Source: Oscillospiraceae bacterium (GTDB lineage Bacteria > Bacillota > Clostridia > Oscillospirales > CAG-272). Taken from it: 64,000 nucleotides of DNA. The stretch covers positions 1 through 64,000 of the forward strand of contig SVSI01000007.1 in the NCBI GenBank assembly GCA_015064385.1, given 5' to 3'. The notes under the pieces are model-generated. The model ran no database searches, was not told where the DNA came from, and worked only from the letters and a program-made list of their open reading frames with translations. Positions 16,241-24,398 of the stretch are shown here, piece by piece; position 1 is the stretch's first letter, and each line of letters starts with the position of its first letter. The position numbers and the translations under genes are program-made.

Positions 16241-17254
16241 TTACAGTTCGTCCGGCTCCTCTTCGCTCTCGTACGGATCGATCATAATTTCCTTGATCTT
16301 CGGCCATGCGGCGTAGATGGAAATGAACATACAGAGTCCTACCGTTATAACGAGAGGAAGAACGATACCTATCGGCATATAGACCACTAAAACTGCGAAA
16401 TTAAGCACGATAAGCAGTATAGTTCCGATAAAGGCGAGGATATTGCGCTTGAATCCGAGGAAAGCGAATATCAGCGCGTTTTTGAATATCTGCCATATCT
16501 TCAGATCAAAGGTAAGCGTGAGCAGGTAGATATAGAAGCGCATTACGAAATAGATCAGTATCATAAATACCGTTGCCCAGAACATCATTCCGCTGAAGAA
16601 ATCGGAGAGATTTCTGAAGCAGAACAGCAGATCGTAAACGAGCATAAACGAGAGGAAAAGGTCGATGATTCCGACGAGAATACCCTGACGCAGATTTTTC
16701 TTAAGTGCGTACCAGAAATCCTTCCAGAAGAATATCGGCTCTCCGCGTACCACGTTGCGCAGAACGTAGCTGACGCCTATAGAAACGGGACCGAAAGTAA
16801 AAAGGAGGAGCAGTATTCCGACGCCGAGCACGATCCACGATGCAACGGTGGGAAAATAGATAGTCGCACTGTTGCCGAAAACTCCCCAGAGAGTCATCAT
16901 ATCGGGCGAGACCGCACCGAACTCACGCGCTCCCGCAAGAGGGAGAAAGAGGGGACTGGGAGGCGTTACGCCCGGCGAGTGAAAGGTCTTTGCAAAGAAA
17001 AGCGCGATCAGTATGATCGGAAAATTTGCCAATAAAAACAGGAGATTTGCATAGAAGATACGTCCGAGATTCCGTCCGGTCAGCTTAAAGAAAAAGGCAA
17101 AGTTTCTCGGTGCCTTGCGGTCGTCCTCGGTTATCTCCTTGGTGTTTCCCATATTGTAGAGCAGATCGAAAAGGTTTCTGCGCTTTTTCTTCTGCGGTAG
17201 GGCAGTATCCTCGTCGTGCGAGCTTGCCGACATGTTCGGATATTTTTTTTTCAA
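16241..17254 (-). CDS. DUF624 (YesL-like) membrane protein
   Basis: This 337-residue protein has six or so membrane spans. It carries patterns typical of DUF624/YesL proteins: an early RNLGRIFYANLLFLLANFP segment, GPVSIGVSYVLRNVVRGEP, then FFWKDFWYALKKNLRQG before the second half. Family members often accompany carbohydrate ABC transporters, but their function is unknown. TTG 17254 is chosen because AAGGATG lies about 11 bases upstream; the next ATG (17233) is preceded only by an A run. The N-terminus is basic and cytoplasmic. It lies 44 bp from the upstream membrane-protein gene, probably in the same operon. No transporter genes are next to it. Confidence 0.75.
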   Translation of the reverse strand: MKKKYPNMSASSHDEDTALPQKKKRRNLFDLLYNMGNTKEITEDDRKAPRNFAFFFKLTGRNLGRIFYANLLFLLANFPIILIALFFAKTFHSPGVTPPSPLFLPLAGAREFGAVSPDMMTLWGVFGNSATIYFPTVASWIVLGVGILLLLFTFGPVSIGVSYVLRNVVRGEPIFFWKDFWYALKKNLRQGILVGIIDLFLSFMLVYDLLFCFRNLSDFFSGMMFWATVFMILIYFVMRFYIYLLTLTFDLKIWQIFKNALIFAFLGFKRNILAFIGTILLIVLNFAVLVVYMPIGIVLPLVITVGLCMFISIYAAWPKIKEIMIDPYESEEEPDEL

Positions 17255-17298
17255 AGTGAGATCACATCCTTGATATTTTGAACTTGTTTGGGTGTTTT

Positions 17299-17799
17299 TT
17301 ATACGAAAGCGAGAGCAACTGCTCTGCAAAAGAGTATAATTAAGAGTATCCCCGAAAAAAACAGAAATTTTAAGGTGTAAAGAGAGCTGTTGCGTTGCGC
17401 GTCGGACGCGCATTTTGATACCGCCCAGCACAGCACCGTCAGCGCGGCTGACGATAGCGCGTGCAGAAGATATTCCGCGCCCGCTCCGCAGTAAAGCGCG
17501 ACGGCTGTCGAAGAATACGCCGCAAGAGCCGCGCGCACAAATATTACGGCAGAGGCAAATATCCTCGAGCAGGGAATGAATCCGAGAATGAATATTACTA
17601 TCGGATATACCGCCTGCGTGCAAAGTACCCGTACAAAGGAAACGTTCCCGTCAAGAAAAGGGGAGACGCTGCTTGCACCCTCGGGCAAAATAAGAGGTAT
17701 GCCGAGTAATATGGGAAGCAGAAGTCCGATAAGGTATCCGAGGATAAGTCCCGCGCCCGATAGATCGGCGGAAAGTACGCGCTTTATACGCCTTAACAT
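17299..17799 (-). CDS. Uncharacterised five-span membrane protein
   Basis: This 166-residue, very hydrophobic protein has about five predicted spans and a short basic N-terminus (MLRRIKRVLS). A large loop lies between the first two spans. No family motif is recognised. It may be co-transcribed with the DUF624 gene downstream (44 bp). Spacing of its spans is loosely like sporulation protein SpoIIM, but the likeness is too weak to name it. The frame uses the same GC-rich third positions as its neighbours, supporting a real gene. Confidence 0.6.
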   Translation of the reverse strand: MLRRIKRVLSADLSGAGLILGYLIGLLLPILLGIPLILPEGASSVSPFLDGNVSFVRVLCTQAVYPIVIFILGFIPCSRIFASAVIFVRAALAAYSSTAVALYCGAGAEYLLHALSSAALTVLCWAVSKCASDAQRNSSLYTLKFLFFSGILLIILFCRAVALAFV

Positions 17800-17917
17800 A
17801 AATAAATCACCGTTTTATATTTATTAAGAAAAAAGGCGCTATATTCTGCGTACCGTAATATAATAACACATACTTTTGCCGAGTTCAATGATTTTTTATG
17901 AATTTTCAGAAATTTTA

Positions 17918-17945
17918 TTGAAATTTATCCGGTAAAAAGTATAAT
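17918..17945 (+). promoter_or_regulatory. Sigma-A promoter of the GNAT gene
   Basis: TTGAAA (17918-17923), a 16-bp spacer and TATAAT (17940-17945), about 43 bases before the start. Confidence 0.65.
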
Positions 17946-17987
17946 ATACAGTGTAAGATACGAAAAAGCTTTCCGAAAGGTGAGAAA

Positions 17988-18635
17988 ATGATCAAGGATT
18001 ATCTTAAGTTTTTCAAATATTCAAATAAGTTTCTGGAAACGCCACGACTGATCCTTCGTCCTATGCGTGTGAGCGACAGAGACGATATGTACGATTATGC
18101 AAGTCGGGAGGAGGTAACGAAATATCTTCTCTGGAGAGCGCACGCGAGCCGCGATCATACACAGCGCTATCTGAGCTACGTTGTATCTCTCTATAAAAGC
18201 GGCGAATTCTTTGATTTTGCCATTGAATACCGCGAAAACGGTAAGATGATAGGGACGTGCGGCTTTGCCGCCATAGATGAGAAAAACGATAGCGTTGAGG
18301 TCGGCTACGTGATCTCTCCCGACTATCGCGGTATGGGCATTGCCGCCGAGGCGCTCGACGCAGTATTGCGGCTTGCTTTTTGTGATATGTCGGTAAACCG
18401 CGTTGAGGCGAGATATATGTCGGAGAACGGCGCGAGCAGGCGCGTTATGGAAAAATGCGGAATGATCTTTGAGGGGATAAACCGACAAAAGCTGCTCGTT
18501 AAGGGTGAATACCGTGATATAGGCGTTTGCTCGATCCTTGCAAGCGAATATTTCGGAAAAAATGAAAAAATAAGCGCGATCTCCGAAAGGCGACCGAGAA
18601 TGATCGGTATCGGAAAATATTTCACTAAACGGTGA
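17988..18635 (+). CDS. GNAT N-acetyltransferase, RimJ/RimL-like
   Basis: This 215-residue protein has the GNAT fold. LETPRLILRPMRVSDRDDMYDYAS is the standard RimJ/RimL entry. It is followed by IGTCGFAAID, VEVGYVISPDYRGMGIA (acetyl-CoA pyrophosphate loop, R-G-M-G-I-A) and a C-terminal NGASRRVMEKCGMIFEG helix-strand. It should transfer an acetyl group from acetyl-CoA to an amine, such as a protein N-terminus; the acceptor is not known. GAAAGGTGAGAAA precedes ATG 17988. The last 30 residues extend beyond the usual fold and are basic. It stands alone. Confidence 0.85.
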   Translation: MIKDYLKFFKYSNKFLETPRLILRPMRVSDRDDMYDYASREEVTKYLLWRAHASRDHTQRYLSYVVSLYKSGEFFDFAIEYRENGKMIGTCGFAAIDEKNDSVEVGYVISPDYRGMGIAAEALDAVLRLAFCDMSVNRVEARYMSENGASRRVMEKCGMIFEGINRQKLLVKGEYRDIGVCSILASEYFGKNEKISAISERRPRMIGIGKYFTKR

Positions 18636-18760
18636 AAAAGAGAAGGACAAGACGAAAAAAAGCGTTTTTCAACATAAAATTAACAAATCCTTAACTATAT
18701 TTGCGCTTCTTTGGTGTATAATTCCATTTGTACATCAGTAAAAAGATTGGAGACAACGAA

Positions 18761-19168
18761 ATGAATAATATGTTTTTTGTACTTGCGGGCGCAGCAGATA
18801 TGATGCCCCTTCTCGTTCTGGTAGCTTTCTTTGCGATATTCTATTTTATCGCGATCCGCCCCCAGAAGAAGCAGCAGAAGCTTGTTGACGATATGAGAAA
18901 TAACCTTCAGGTAGGAGACGAGATCACCACTATCGGCGGAATTATCGGCAAGATAGTAAGCATCAAGGACGAGACCTGCGTTATCGAAACGGGCAGAGAC
19001 GGCTGTAAAATGAGAATACTTAAGACCGCAGTAAGATGCGTTGACGTTCCCGCAAACGCGACCGACTATACCATCGAGGTCGAGGATAACGTTGAGGAGC
19101 TTCCCGAAAGCACCGAGAGCGCACCCGAGGTTAAGAAGACGAGAAAAAAGAAAAATAAGGATCAGTAA
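18761..19168 (+). CDS. yajC: Preprotein translocase accessory subunit YajC
   Basis: This 135-residue protein has one N-terminal membrane span (about residues 15-30). It is followed by AIRPQKKQQKLVDDMRNNLQVGDEITTIGGIIGKIV, the defining YajC pattern. The protein associates with SecDF and the SecYEG translocon. The C-terminus is a longer than usual acidic then basic tail (VKKTRKKKNK). ATG 18761 follows GGAGACAACGAA; an upstream in-frame codon lacks a ribosome site. The next gene encodes a TIGR04086-type protein, a frequent neighbour of yajC in Clostridia. Confidence 0.92.
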   Translation: MNNMFFVLAGAADMMPLLVLVAFFAIFYFIAIRPQKKQQKLVDDMRNNLQVGDEITTIGGIIGKIVSIKDETCVIETGRDGCKMRILKTAVRCVDVPANATDYTIEVEDNVEELPESTESAPEVKKTRKKKNKDQ

Positions 19169-19175
19169 TTTTCCG

Positions 19176-19202
19176 CGCCGACGAATTTCGTCGGCGTTTT
19201 TT
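19176..19202 (+). terminator. Terminator of yajC
   Basis: A 9-bp stem CGCCGACGA/TCGTCGGCG with an ATT loop, followed by T6. Confidence 0.9.
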
Positions 19203-19302
19203 CTGTTTTTGAAGGAAAGAGAGGAAACTTGCGTTTTAACGGTTGTTTTTTTCATTTTCACTGAATATGATTAACCAAATAAATATTTTGGACGGTGGTA
19301 AT

Positions 19303-19743
19303 ATGGAAAAAAGCAGTAACATCTTAACGATGGTCAAAAACGCGGTTATTTCAGCACTTGTTGGACACGGGGTGTCCGTTTTGCTCCTTCTCTTTATAAG
19401 TGCCGCACTATCTAAAAACGAGGATCCTTCCGTGCTTATGCCCGCGGGCGCGCTCGTGGCGTTTTTTATCGGCTCACTCGTTTGCGGAGCCCTTTCGGCA
19501 AAGCTTATCTCGGGGCCGCTTGCGGGAGCGCTCTCGGGCGGATTTTATATTCTTTTGCTCATAATCGTATCGCTTGTGATCAACTTTGTAACCAAAGAGA
19601 CGGTGGGCATATATCCCCTGGGAACGAAGCTGCTCATTCTCTTCGTGGCGGCACTTATTTCCTTCCTTGCGGGACTTTTCGTAAATACCCGTAAAAGCTC
19701 GCGCAGGGCTCTTTTGAAACGCAGAAAAACGGCGGGAAGATAA
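19303..19743 (+). CDS. TIGR04086-type membrane protein
   Basis: This 146-residue protein has four membrane spans and a basic C-terminal tail. The pattern of alternating small residues in the spans (GALVAFFIGSLVCGALSAKL, GPLAGALSGGFYILL) and its position next to yajC fit the TIGR04086 family, which is unexplained but conserved in Clostridia. ATG 19303 follows GGTGGTAAT. In many relatives the SCIFF peptide gene scfA and its radical SAM partner follow; here a different 32-codon gene follows instead. Confidence 0.7.
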   Translation: MEKSSNILTMVKNAVISALVGHGVSVLLLLFISAALSKNEDPSVLMPAGALVAFFIGSLVCGALSAKLISGPLAGALSGGFYILLLIIVSLVINFVTKETVGIYPLGTKLLILFVAALISFLAGLFVNTRKSSRRALLKRRKTAGR

Positions 19744-19844
19744 TTTTTTAATAAGAAAATCGTTTTTTTCTTTACAAATCGGTCGATGTATGATAAAATG
19801 ATAAACGAGCAAAATAAAAGCGTCCGTAAAAGGAGGCGTTTTGC

Positions 19845-19943
19845 GTGACTTCTGCAAAAGAATTTTTGATCGCTTTTGCGATATCGTATATCGTTTTTCT
19901 TATAGCCGCTCTCTCGATACTCCGGATATTTGCGCTGCTTTGA
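19845..19943 (+). CDS. Small single-span membrane peptide (32 aa)
   Basis: A short frame starts at GTG 19845, 8 bases after a perfect AGGAGG, and ends at TGA 19941-19943. It encodes MTSAKEFLIA followed by a strongly hydrophobic segment and ends LRIFALL. It would be one transmembrane helix with a short cytoplasmic N-terminus. The ribosome site and its place between the TIGR04086 and rsuA genes argue that it is translated. It has no cysteines, so it is not a SCIFF peptide. No family is recognised. Confidence 0.55.
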   Translation: MTSAKEFLIAFAISYIVFLIAALSILRIFALL

Positions 19944-19995
19944 GAGGGCGTCGGTATATTAAAATAAGGTAAGCTCGGAAGGAAGGTGACCGAAG

Positions 19996-20739
19996 GTGTC
20001 CGAAAAAATGCGACTTGATAAATTTCTCGTATCTACGGGAAGCTATACCAGAAGTGAGGCGGGAAAGCTCTGCCGCGCGGGTAAGGTAAGCGTGAACGCA
20101 GATTTTCAAAAGGATCCGTCGGTCAAGATAGATCCCGAGGCAGACGAGATCTGCGTTCTGGGTAAGGTCGTCGAGTACCGGAAATATACCTATATTATGT
20201 TAAATAAACCCGAGGGCGTCGTTTCGGCAACCGAGGACGGTGACAAAACGGTCATAGACCTTCTTCCGACCGAGCTTCAGAGAATAGGGCTCTTTCCGTG
20301 CGGACGGCTTGATAAAAATACACACGGACTTATGATCCTGACCAACCACGGAGAGCTCTCTCATTATCTTCTCTCGCCAAAGCACCACGTCAAAAAGAAA
20401 TATAAGGTAGAAACTAAATTTCCGTTATCCGAAAGTGATAGGCAAGCGCTCGAGCGCGGAGTTGATATAGGCGGCTATATTACCGCGCCTTGCACGGTCG
20501 AGCTTGTCGGAGAGAGGGAAGCGGGTATTACGCTCACCGAAGGGAAGTACCATCAGATAAAGCTGATGCTCTCTGCCGTGCATAATCAGGTGACCTATCT
20601 CCAAAGGGTTTCCTTTGCCGAAATAGAGCTGGATGGCACGCTTTCCGAGGGATCTTGGCGCTTTTTGACTGAAAATGAAGTCGAAATCTTGACGCGAGAT
20701 TTTAATTTATTAAAAAGCAAAAACAACAAAAAGGGCTGA
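19996..20739 (+). CDS. rsuA: 16S rRNA pseudouridine synthase RsuA
   Basis: This 247-residue protein has an N-terminal S4 RNA-binding domain (MRLDKFLVSTGSYTRSEA) and a pseudouridine synthase domain. The catalytic motif is GRLDKNTHGLMILT, with Asp in RLD. The family converts a uridine of 16S rRNA (U516 in E. coli) to pseudouridine. GTG 19996 follows GGAAGGTGACC; a second in-frame ATG 15 bases later is possible. The stop codon lies inside the left part of the terminator hairpin. Confidence 0.9.
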   Translation: MSEKMRLDKFLVSTGSYTRSEAGKLCRAGKVSVNADFQKDPSVKIDPEADEICVLGKVVEYRKYTYIMLNKPEGVVSATEDGDKTVIDLLPTELQRIGLFPCGRLDKNTHGLMILTNHGELSHYLLSPKHHVKKKYKVETKFPLSESDRQALERGVDIGGYITAPCTVELVGEREAGITLTEGKYHQIKLMLSAVHNQVTYLQRVSFAEIELDGTLSEGSWRFLTENEVEILTRDFNLLKSKNNKKG

Positions 20740-20755
20740 AAGGCCCTTTTCTTTT
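20729..20755 (+). terminator. Terminator of rsuA
   Basis: A stem AAAAGGGC/GCCCTTTT followed by CTTTT; it overlaps the rsuA stop codon. Confidence 0.8.
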
Positions 20756-20811
20756 GCGTTTATTGTGCAATATTCACAAATTGTAAGTTGAAAATTTGTA
20801 GGATAAACATC

Positions 20812-20840
20812 TTGGAAAATTCATAATTTTACTGTATAAT
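20812..20840 (+). promoter_or_regulatory. Sigma-A promoter of the sugar ABC ATPase gene
   Basis: TTGGAA (20812-20817), a 17-bp spacer and TATAAT (20835-20840). Confidence 0.7.
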
Positions 20841-20902
20841 AAATGCTGTAAAAGGTTTGCATTCTTTTGAGTGCTTATACAGAATTTTTAGGAGGCAAGA
20901 TA

Positions 20903-22015
20903 ATGGCAAGTATATCTTTCAGACACCTTTACAAAAAGTATCCCGGCGGAGTAACTGCAGTTTCTGACTTTACTCTCGAGGTTAAAGACAAAGAATTTCT
21001 TATTTTCGTAGGTCCTTCGGGATGCGGAAAGACCACGACTCTTCGTATGATCGCAGGTCTCGAGGAGATCACCGAAGGTGAGCTCTACATCGGCGACCGC
21101 CTCGTAAACGATATAGCACCTAAGGACAGAGACATCGCGATGGTGTTCCAGAACTACGCTCTGTATCCTCACATGACCGTATTTGAGAACATGGCGTTCG
21201 GTCTCCGTCTTCGCAAGACTCCGAAGGAGGAGATCAAGCGTAAGGTTGAAGAGGCAGCAAGAATACTTGACATTACCCACCTTCTTGACAGACGTCCGAA
21301 GCAGCTTTCGGGTGGTCAGAAGCAGCGTGTTGCGCTCGGACGTGCAATAGTCCGTAGCCCTAAGGTATTCCTTCTTGACGAGCCGCTCTCGAACCTCGAT
21401 GCAAAGCTTCGTGCAGCCATGAGAACCGAGCTTACCAAGCTCCACAAGCGTCTCGGAACTACCTTCGTTTACGTTACTCACGACCAGGTCGAGGCAATGA
21501 CCATGGCAACCCGTATCGTAGTTATGAAGGACGGTATCATCCAGCAGGTTGATACTCCTCAGAACCTCTACGACTATCCCGTAAATATGTTCGTTGCGGG
21601 ATTTATGGGAACTCCTCAGATGAACTTCATCGAGGTTATGGTAATGAACAAGAACGGCGAGACCTACCTCAGATGGGGCGAGAACAACCTCAAGCTTCCC
21701 AAGGAAAAGGCAGAAGCAGAGGAGCTCAAGGACTACATCGGCAAGGAAGTTATTATGGGTATCCGTCCCGAGTGCATTCGTGACGAGGCGATCTTCCTTG
21801 AAGCACATCCCGACACCATTATCGAAGCTATGGTTGACGTAACCGAGCTTATGGGCGCAGAGATCTACCTCTACCTCAACGCAGAGGAGACCAATTTCAT
21901 TGCCCGCGTTGCTCCTACCTCCACGGCAAGAAGCGGCGATATGATCAAGGTAGCGCTTGACGCTAACAAGATCCACATCTTCGATAAAGACACCGAAAGA
22001 TGCATCCTCCACTAA
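20903..22015 (+). CDS. Sugar ABC transporter ATP-binding protein (MsmK/UgpC type)
   Basis: This 370-residue ATPase has Walker A GPSGCGKTT (37-45), the Q-loop FQNYALYPHM, signature LSGGQKQR (135-142), Walker B VFLLDEP (155-161) and the H-loop VYVTHDQ. A C-terminal MalK-type regulatory OB domain follows (GFMGTPQMNFIEV, IMGIRPECI). It energises uptake of oligosaccharides or glycerol-3-phosphate. No permease or binding-protein gene is nearby, so it is probably a shared ATPase like MsmK that serves several transporters. AGGAGG precedes ATG 20903. Its codons are C-ending and regular, suggesting high expression. Confidence 0.92.
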   Translation: MASISFRHLYKKYPGGVTAVSDFTLEVKDKEFLIFVGPSGCGKTTTLRMIAGLEEITEGELYIGDRLVNDIAPKDRDIAMVFQNYALYPHMTVFENMAFGLRLRKTPKEEIKRKVEEAARILDITHLLDRRPKQLSGGQKQRVALGRAIVRSPKVFLLDEPLSNLDAKLRAAMRTELTKLHKRLGTTFVYVTHDQVEAMTMATRIVVMKDGIIQQVDTPQNLYDYPVNMFVAGFMGTPQMNFIEVMVMNKNGETYLRWGENNLKLPKEKAEAEELKDYIGKEVIMGIRPECIRDEAIFLEAHPDTIIEAMVDVTELMGAEIYLYLNAEETNFIARVAPTSTARSGDMIKVALDANKIHIFDKDTERCILH

Positions 22016-22028
22016 TAGAGTAAATTTC

Positions 22029-22067
22029 GAAGGGATACTTTATATCGGTATCCCTTCGCTTATTTTT
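22029..22067 (+). terminator. Terminator of the sugar ATPase gene
   Basis: A 10-bp stem GAAGGGATAC/GTATCCCTTC with a 9-base loop and a T-rich tail. Confidence 0.8.
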
Positions 22068-22081
22068 GTATAGGAAACAGT

Positions 22082-23062
22082 ATGAAAAAAACATTCGCGC
22101 TCGTTTTGGCTTTTCTGCTCCTTTTTGGCTCGATGAGCTCCTTTGCGGACGGAGAGTCAAGCGATAAACAAGTAAAAAATATGGTAGTTGTGGGAGATTT
22201 CACAGCTACCGGTTATGGCTCTGATATAAGCACCGTGCCGAGCTTTGCACATATTTCTGCCGAAAAGCTCGGACTGAAATATAAGGAAAGCAGCTTTTAT
22301 TTCGGTAGCGACTCGCTCACGCTCGATACGCTGGACGCCGCACTCGGCGAGGACGTGATCGGGCAGATATCGAAAGCGGATACCGTGGTCGTGAGCGTCG
22401 GAAACGGCGACCTCCAAAAGGCGATCCTGCCCAAGATCTCGGCAGCTCTCGGACTCGGCGAGACGTTCTCGCCGAGCGATACAGTAAACGCACTCGCAAC
22501 TCTTCCCGAAGAAAAGCTTGAGGGTGCAATATCCGCCTTGAAGACGATATACGGTGATAATAAAGAATCGTTTGAAGCGCTGACAAAAAGCATTGGAGAA
22601 AAATGCGGGGAGGCGGCTAAAAAGATAAAGACCGCGTCTCCGAACGCACAGATATTTTTCGTCGGTGTATATGATCCCTTTGCCGATATGCCAAACTACA
22701 CGCTCGTTAATACCTTGCGTTCGGAACTTACCTCGAAGCTCGTTTCCAATATAAACGAAACGCTCGCGGATACGGGAAAATCCGAGGGATTTCACGTTCT
22801 GAACACCGCCTCCGAATTCAGCGGAAGAAAGCAAACGTGCGTCGCGGCGGACGGCTCGTATTTTTACCTTACCGAGTTTGGACACACCGTTCTTGCAGAC
22901 GCTCTCGTTTATGAGATAACTAACGTTTATAACGCGATAAACGGCGGTAGCGATACCCCAAATGATCCCACGGACGTTTGGCTTTACTTTTCGATCGCGC
23001 TTGCCGCAGTGCTTGCCTGCGTGCCCGTGATCGTATTCGTTGCAAAAAAATCGAAAAAATAA
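22082..23062 (+). CDS. Exported SGNH-hydrolase-like protein, membrane-anchored
   Basis: This 326-residue protein has a signal peptide (residues 1-22, cleavage near SSFADG) and a C-terminal membrane anchor ending in AKKSKK. The body looks like an SGNH/GDSL hydrolase: VVVGDFTATGYG in the first block, VVSVGNGDL in place of GxND, and a C-terminal EFGHTVLADAL resembling DxxH. The nucleophile Ser of GDS is replaced by Phe, so esterase activity is doubtful. It may bind cell-wall or polysaccharide substrates without hydrolysing them. It lies 66 bp after the sugar ATPase gene, past that gene's terminator. Confidence 0.65.
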   Translation: MKKTFALVLAFLLLFGSMSSFADGESSDKQVKNMVVVGDFTATGYGSDISTVPSFAHISAEKLGLKYKESSFYFGSDSLTLDTLDAALGEDVIGQISKADTVVVSVGNGDLQKAILPKISAALGLGETFSPSDTVNALATLPEEKLEGAISALKTIYGDNKESFEALTKSIGEKCGEAAKKIKTASPNAQIFFVGVYDPFADMPNYTLVNTLRSELTSKLVSNINETLADTGKSEGFHVLNTASEFSGRKQTCVAADGSYFYLTEFGHTVLADALVYEITNVYNAINGGSDTPNDPTDVWLYFSIALAAVLACVPVIVFVAKKSKK

Positions 23063-23068
23063 ATATCG

Positions 23069-23100
23069 AAAAAAGCACTTGCGTTTTGCAAGTGCTTTTT
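23069..23100. terminator. Bidirectional terminator
   Basis: A 13-bp stem AAAAGCACTTGC/GCAAGTGCTTTT with a GTTTT-type loop between the convergent SGNH-like and yhaM genes. Confidence 0.9.
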
Positions 23101-23101
23101 G

Positions 23102-24046
23102 TTATACCATATCCGGCTTGTAGATTCTCGTTCCCTCGAGTGTATGTATCGGATCGGAGAACTTTGCGCTGTCCAGCTTGCCGAGCGCATCCTCGAAAAT
23201 GTACATACGTGCATCAATGAGGTCGATGCAGTGTACGGCGTACGCCTCTGCGGTAGCGGGCGTTGCGATCGCACCGTATTCACGAAGTCCGTGATGGGAC
23301 GCTATGATGTGGGTAAGACAGCGTACCGTCTCCGCCGGGGTACCTAATTTTTCAGCGTGCTTTTTCACGATCTCGATTCCGAGAAGCGCGTGTCCGAACA
23401 GAAATCCGTCGCGCGTGTAATCGGTCACTCCAACCTCGTCGGTAAGTAGCTCGTTTAACTTTCCGATGTCGTGGACGAGCACTCCCGCAAGGAGCATATC
23501 ACGGTCGATAAAGGAGTAAGTATCTGCCGTAGCTCCCGCCATTTTCACCATACGAGCAACGTGCCAGAGAAGCTCTCCGACCTTGTTGTGATGGACTGAT
23601 TTTGCGGCACTTTGCCAGAGAAGACGGTCTTTGTTTTCCTCGTATATGCTGCGTACGAGCGCGGCAAGATCTGCGTTTTGCATCTTGTCTATCTTCGATA
23701 TGCAGAAATCGTAAAGCGTTGCGGGAGGGACCTGCGACGTGGGGATGAAATCGGTCACGTTTACTCCCTCGGACGCGTACGTCTGACGTATGCTCGATAC
23801 GGTGTAGCTCATTTTGGAATTGTAGAGCTTGCCCTCGAGCGAGACGAAGGCGATCTCCTTTGCTTTAACGTCAAGTGAGCTCTCAAGAGTGTCCCACATA
23901 TTTGCGCTTAAGGTGTCGCGCCCGTCGGAAAAGCTTATAACGAGATAAGTGCTTCCGTTTCGTGCCGTTTTTGTCTGTATATCTCTGACGAGCAGATACA
24001 GCTCGTAATTGCCCGCACCGAGCTCCGATATTTTGTTTACTCTCAT
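23102..24046 (-). CDS. yhaM: 3'-5' exoribonuclease YhaM family protein
   Basis: This 314-residue protein has an N-terminal OB-fold (VRDIQTKTARNGSTYLVISFSDGRDTLSANMWD) and a C-terminal HD phosphohydrolase domain. The HD motif is GVLVHDIGK (His192-Asp193), preceded by VHHNKVGELLWH and followed by HIIASHHG. That order and length match YhaM, a manganese-dependent 3'-5' exoribonuclease of Firmicutes involved in RNA turnover. A ribosome site AGGACGAAAG precedes ATG 24046. It is transcribed alone. Confidence 0.88.
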   Translation of the reverse strand: MRVNKISELGAGNYELYLLVRDIQTKTARNGSTYLVISFSDGRDTLSANMWDTLESSLDVKAKEIAFVSLEGKLYNSKMSYTVSSIRQTYASEGVNVTDFIPTSQVPPATLYDFCISKIDKMQNADLAALVRSIYEENKDRLLWQSAAKSVHHNKVGELLWHVARMVKMAGATADTYSFIDRDMLLAGVLVHDIGKLNELLTDEVGVTDYTRDGFLFGHALLGIEIVKKHAEKLGTPAETVRCLTHIIASHHGLREYGAIATPATAEAYAVHCIDLIDARMYIFEDALGKLDSAKFSDPIHTLEGTRIYKPDMV

Positions 24047-24285
24047 GTAACTTTCGTCCTGCCTTTCGTTGTATCATAAAATATTATAGCACATAAAATG
24101 ACTTTTGGGTAGATTTTTTTGAAAAAATACAAATTTCTTTCAAAACGCTCGGTGTACATTCCCGTAAATACGGCGTTTATGAACGCGCTGTGACCTTAAT
24201 ATGGCAATATGAACAAAAACCGACCTGAAAAAAAGTGCAGTTTGACGAAAATAACTTTTTGATGCCCCAAACGCGTTATAAAACA

Positions 24286-24314
24286 TTGACAAAAAAACAT
24301 TATTATGTTATAAT
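24286..24314 (+). promoter_or_regulatory. Consensus sigma-A promoter
   Basis: Perfect TTGACA (24286-24291), a 17-bp spacer and perfect TATAAT (24309-24314). The rest of the gap 24047-24285 is AT-rich and shows nothing else I can name. Confidence 0.85.
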
Positions 24315-24398
24315 TATGTGCGAACAATAAGGAGGGAAGAGCGCCATATTCCTTTTCCCTCAAAACCATTATTCTCAATTCATGGAGGAATGAAAAAA

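Noticed and set aside
20888..22012. A 374-codon antisense frame over the sugar ATPase gene
   Set aside because: The sense strand encodes a complete ATPase with all motifs; the antisense frame is explained by codon bias.
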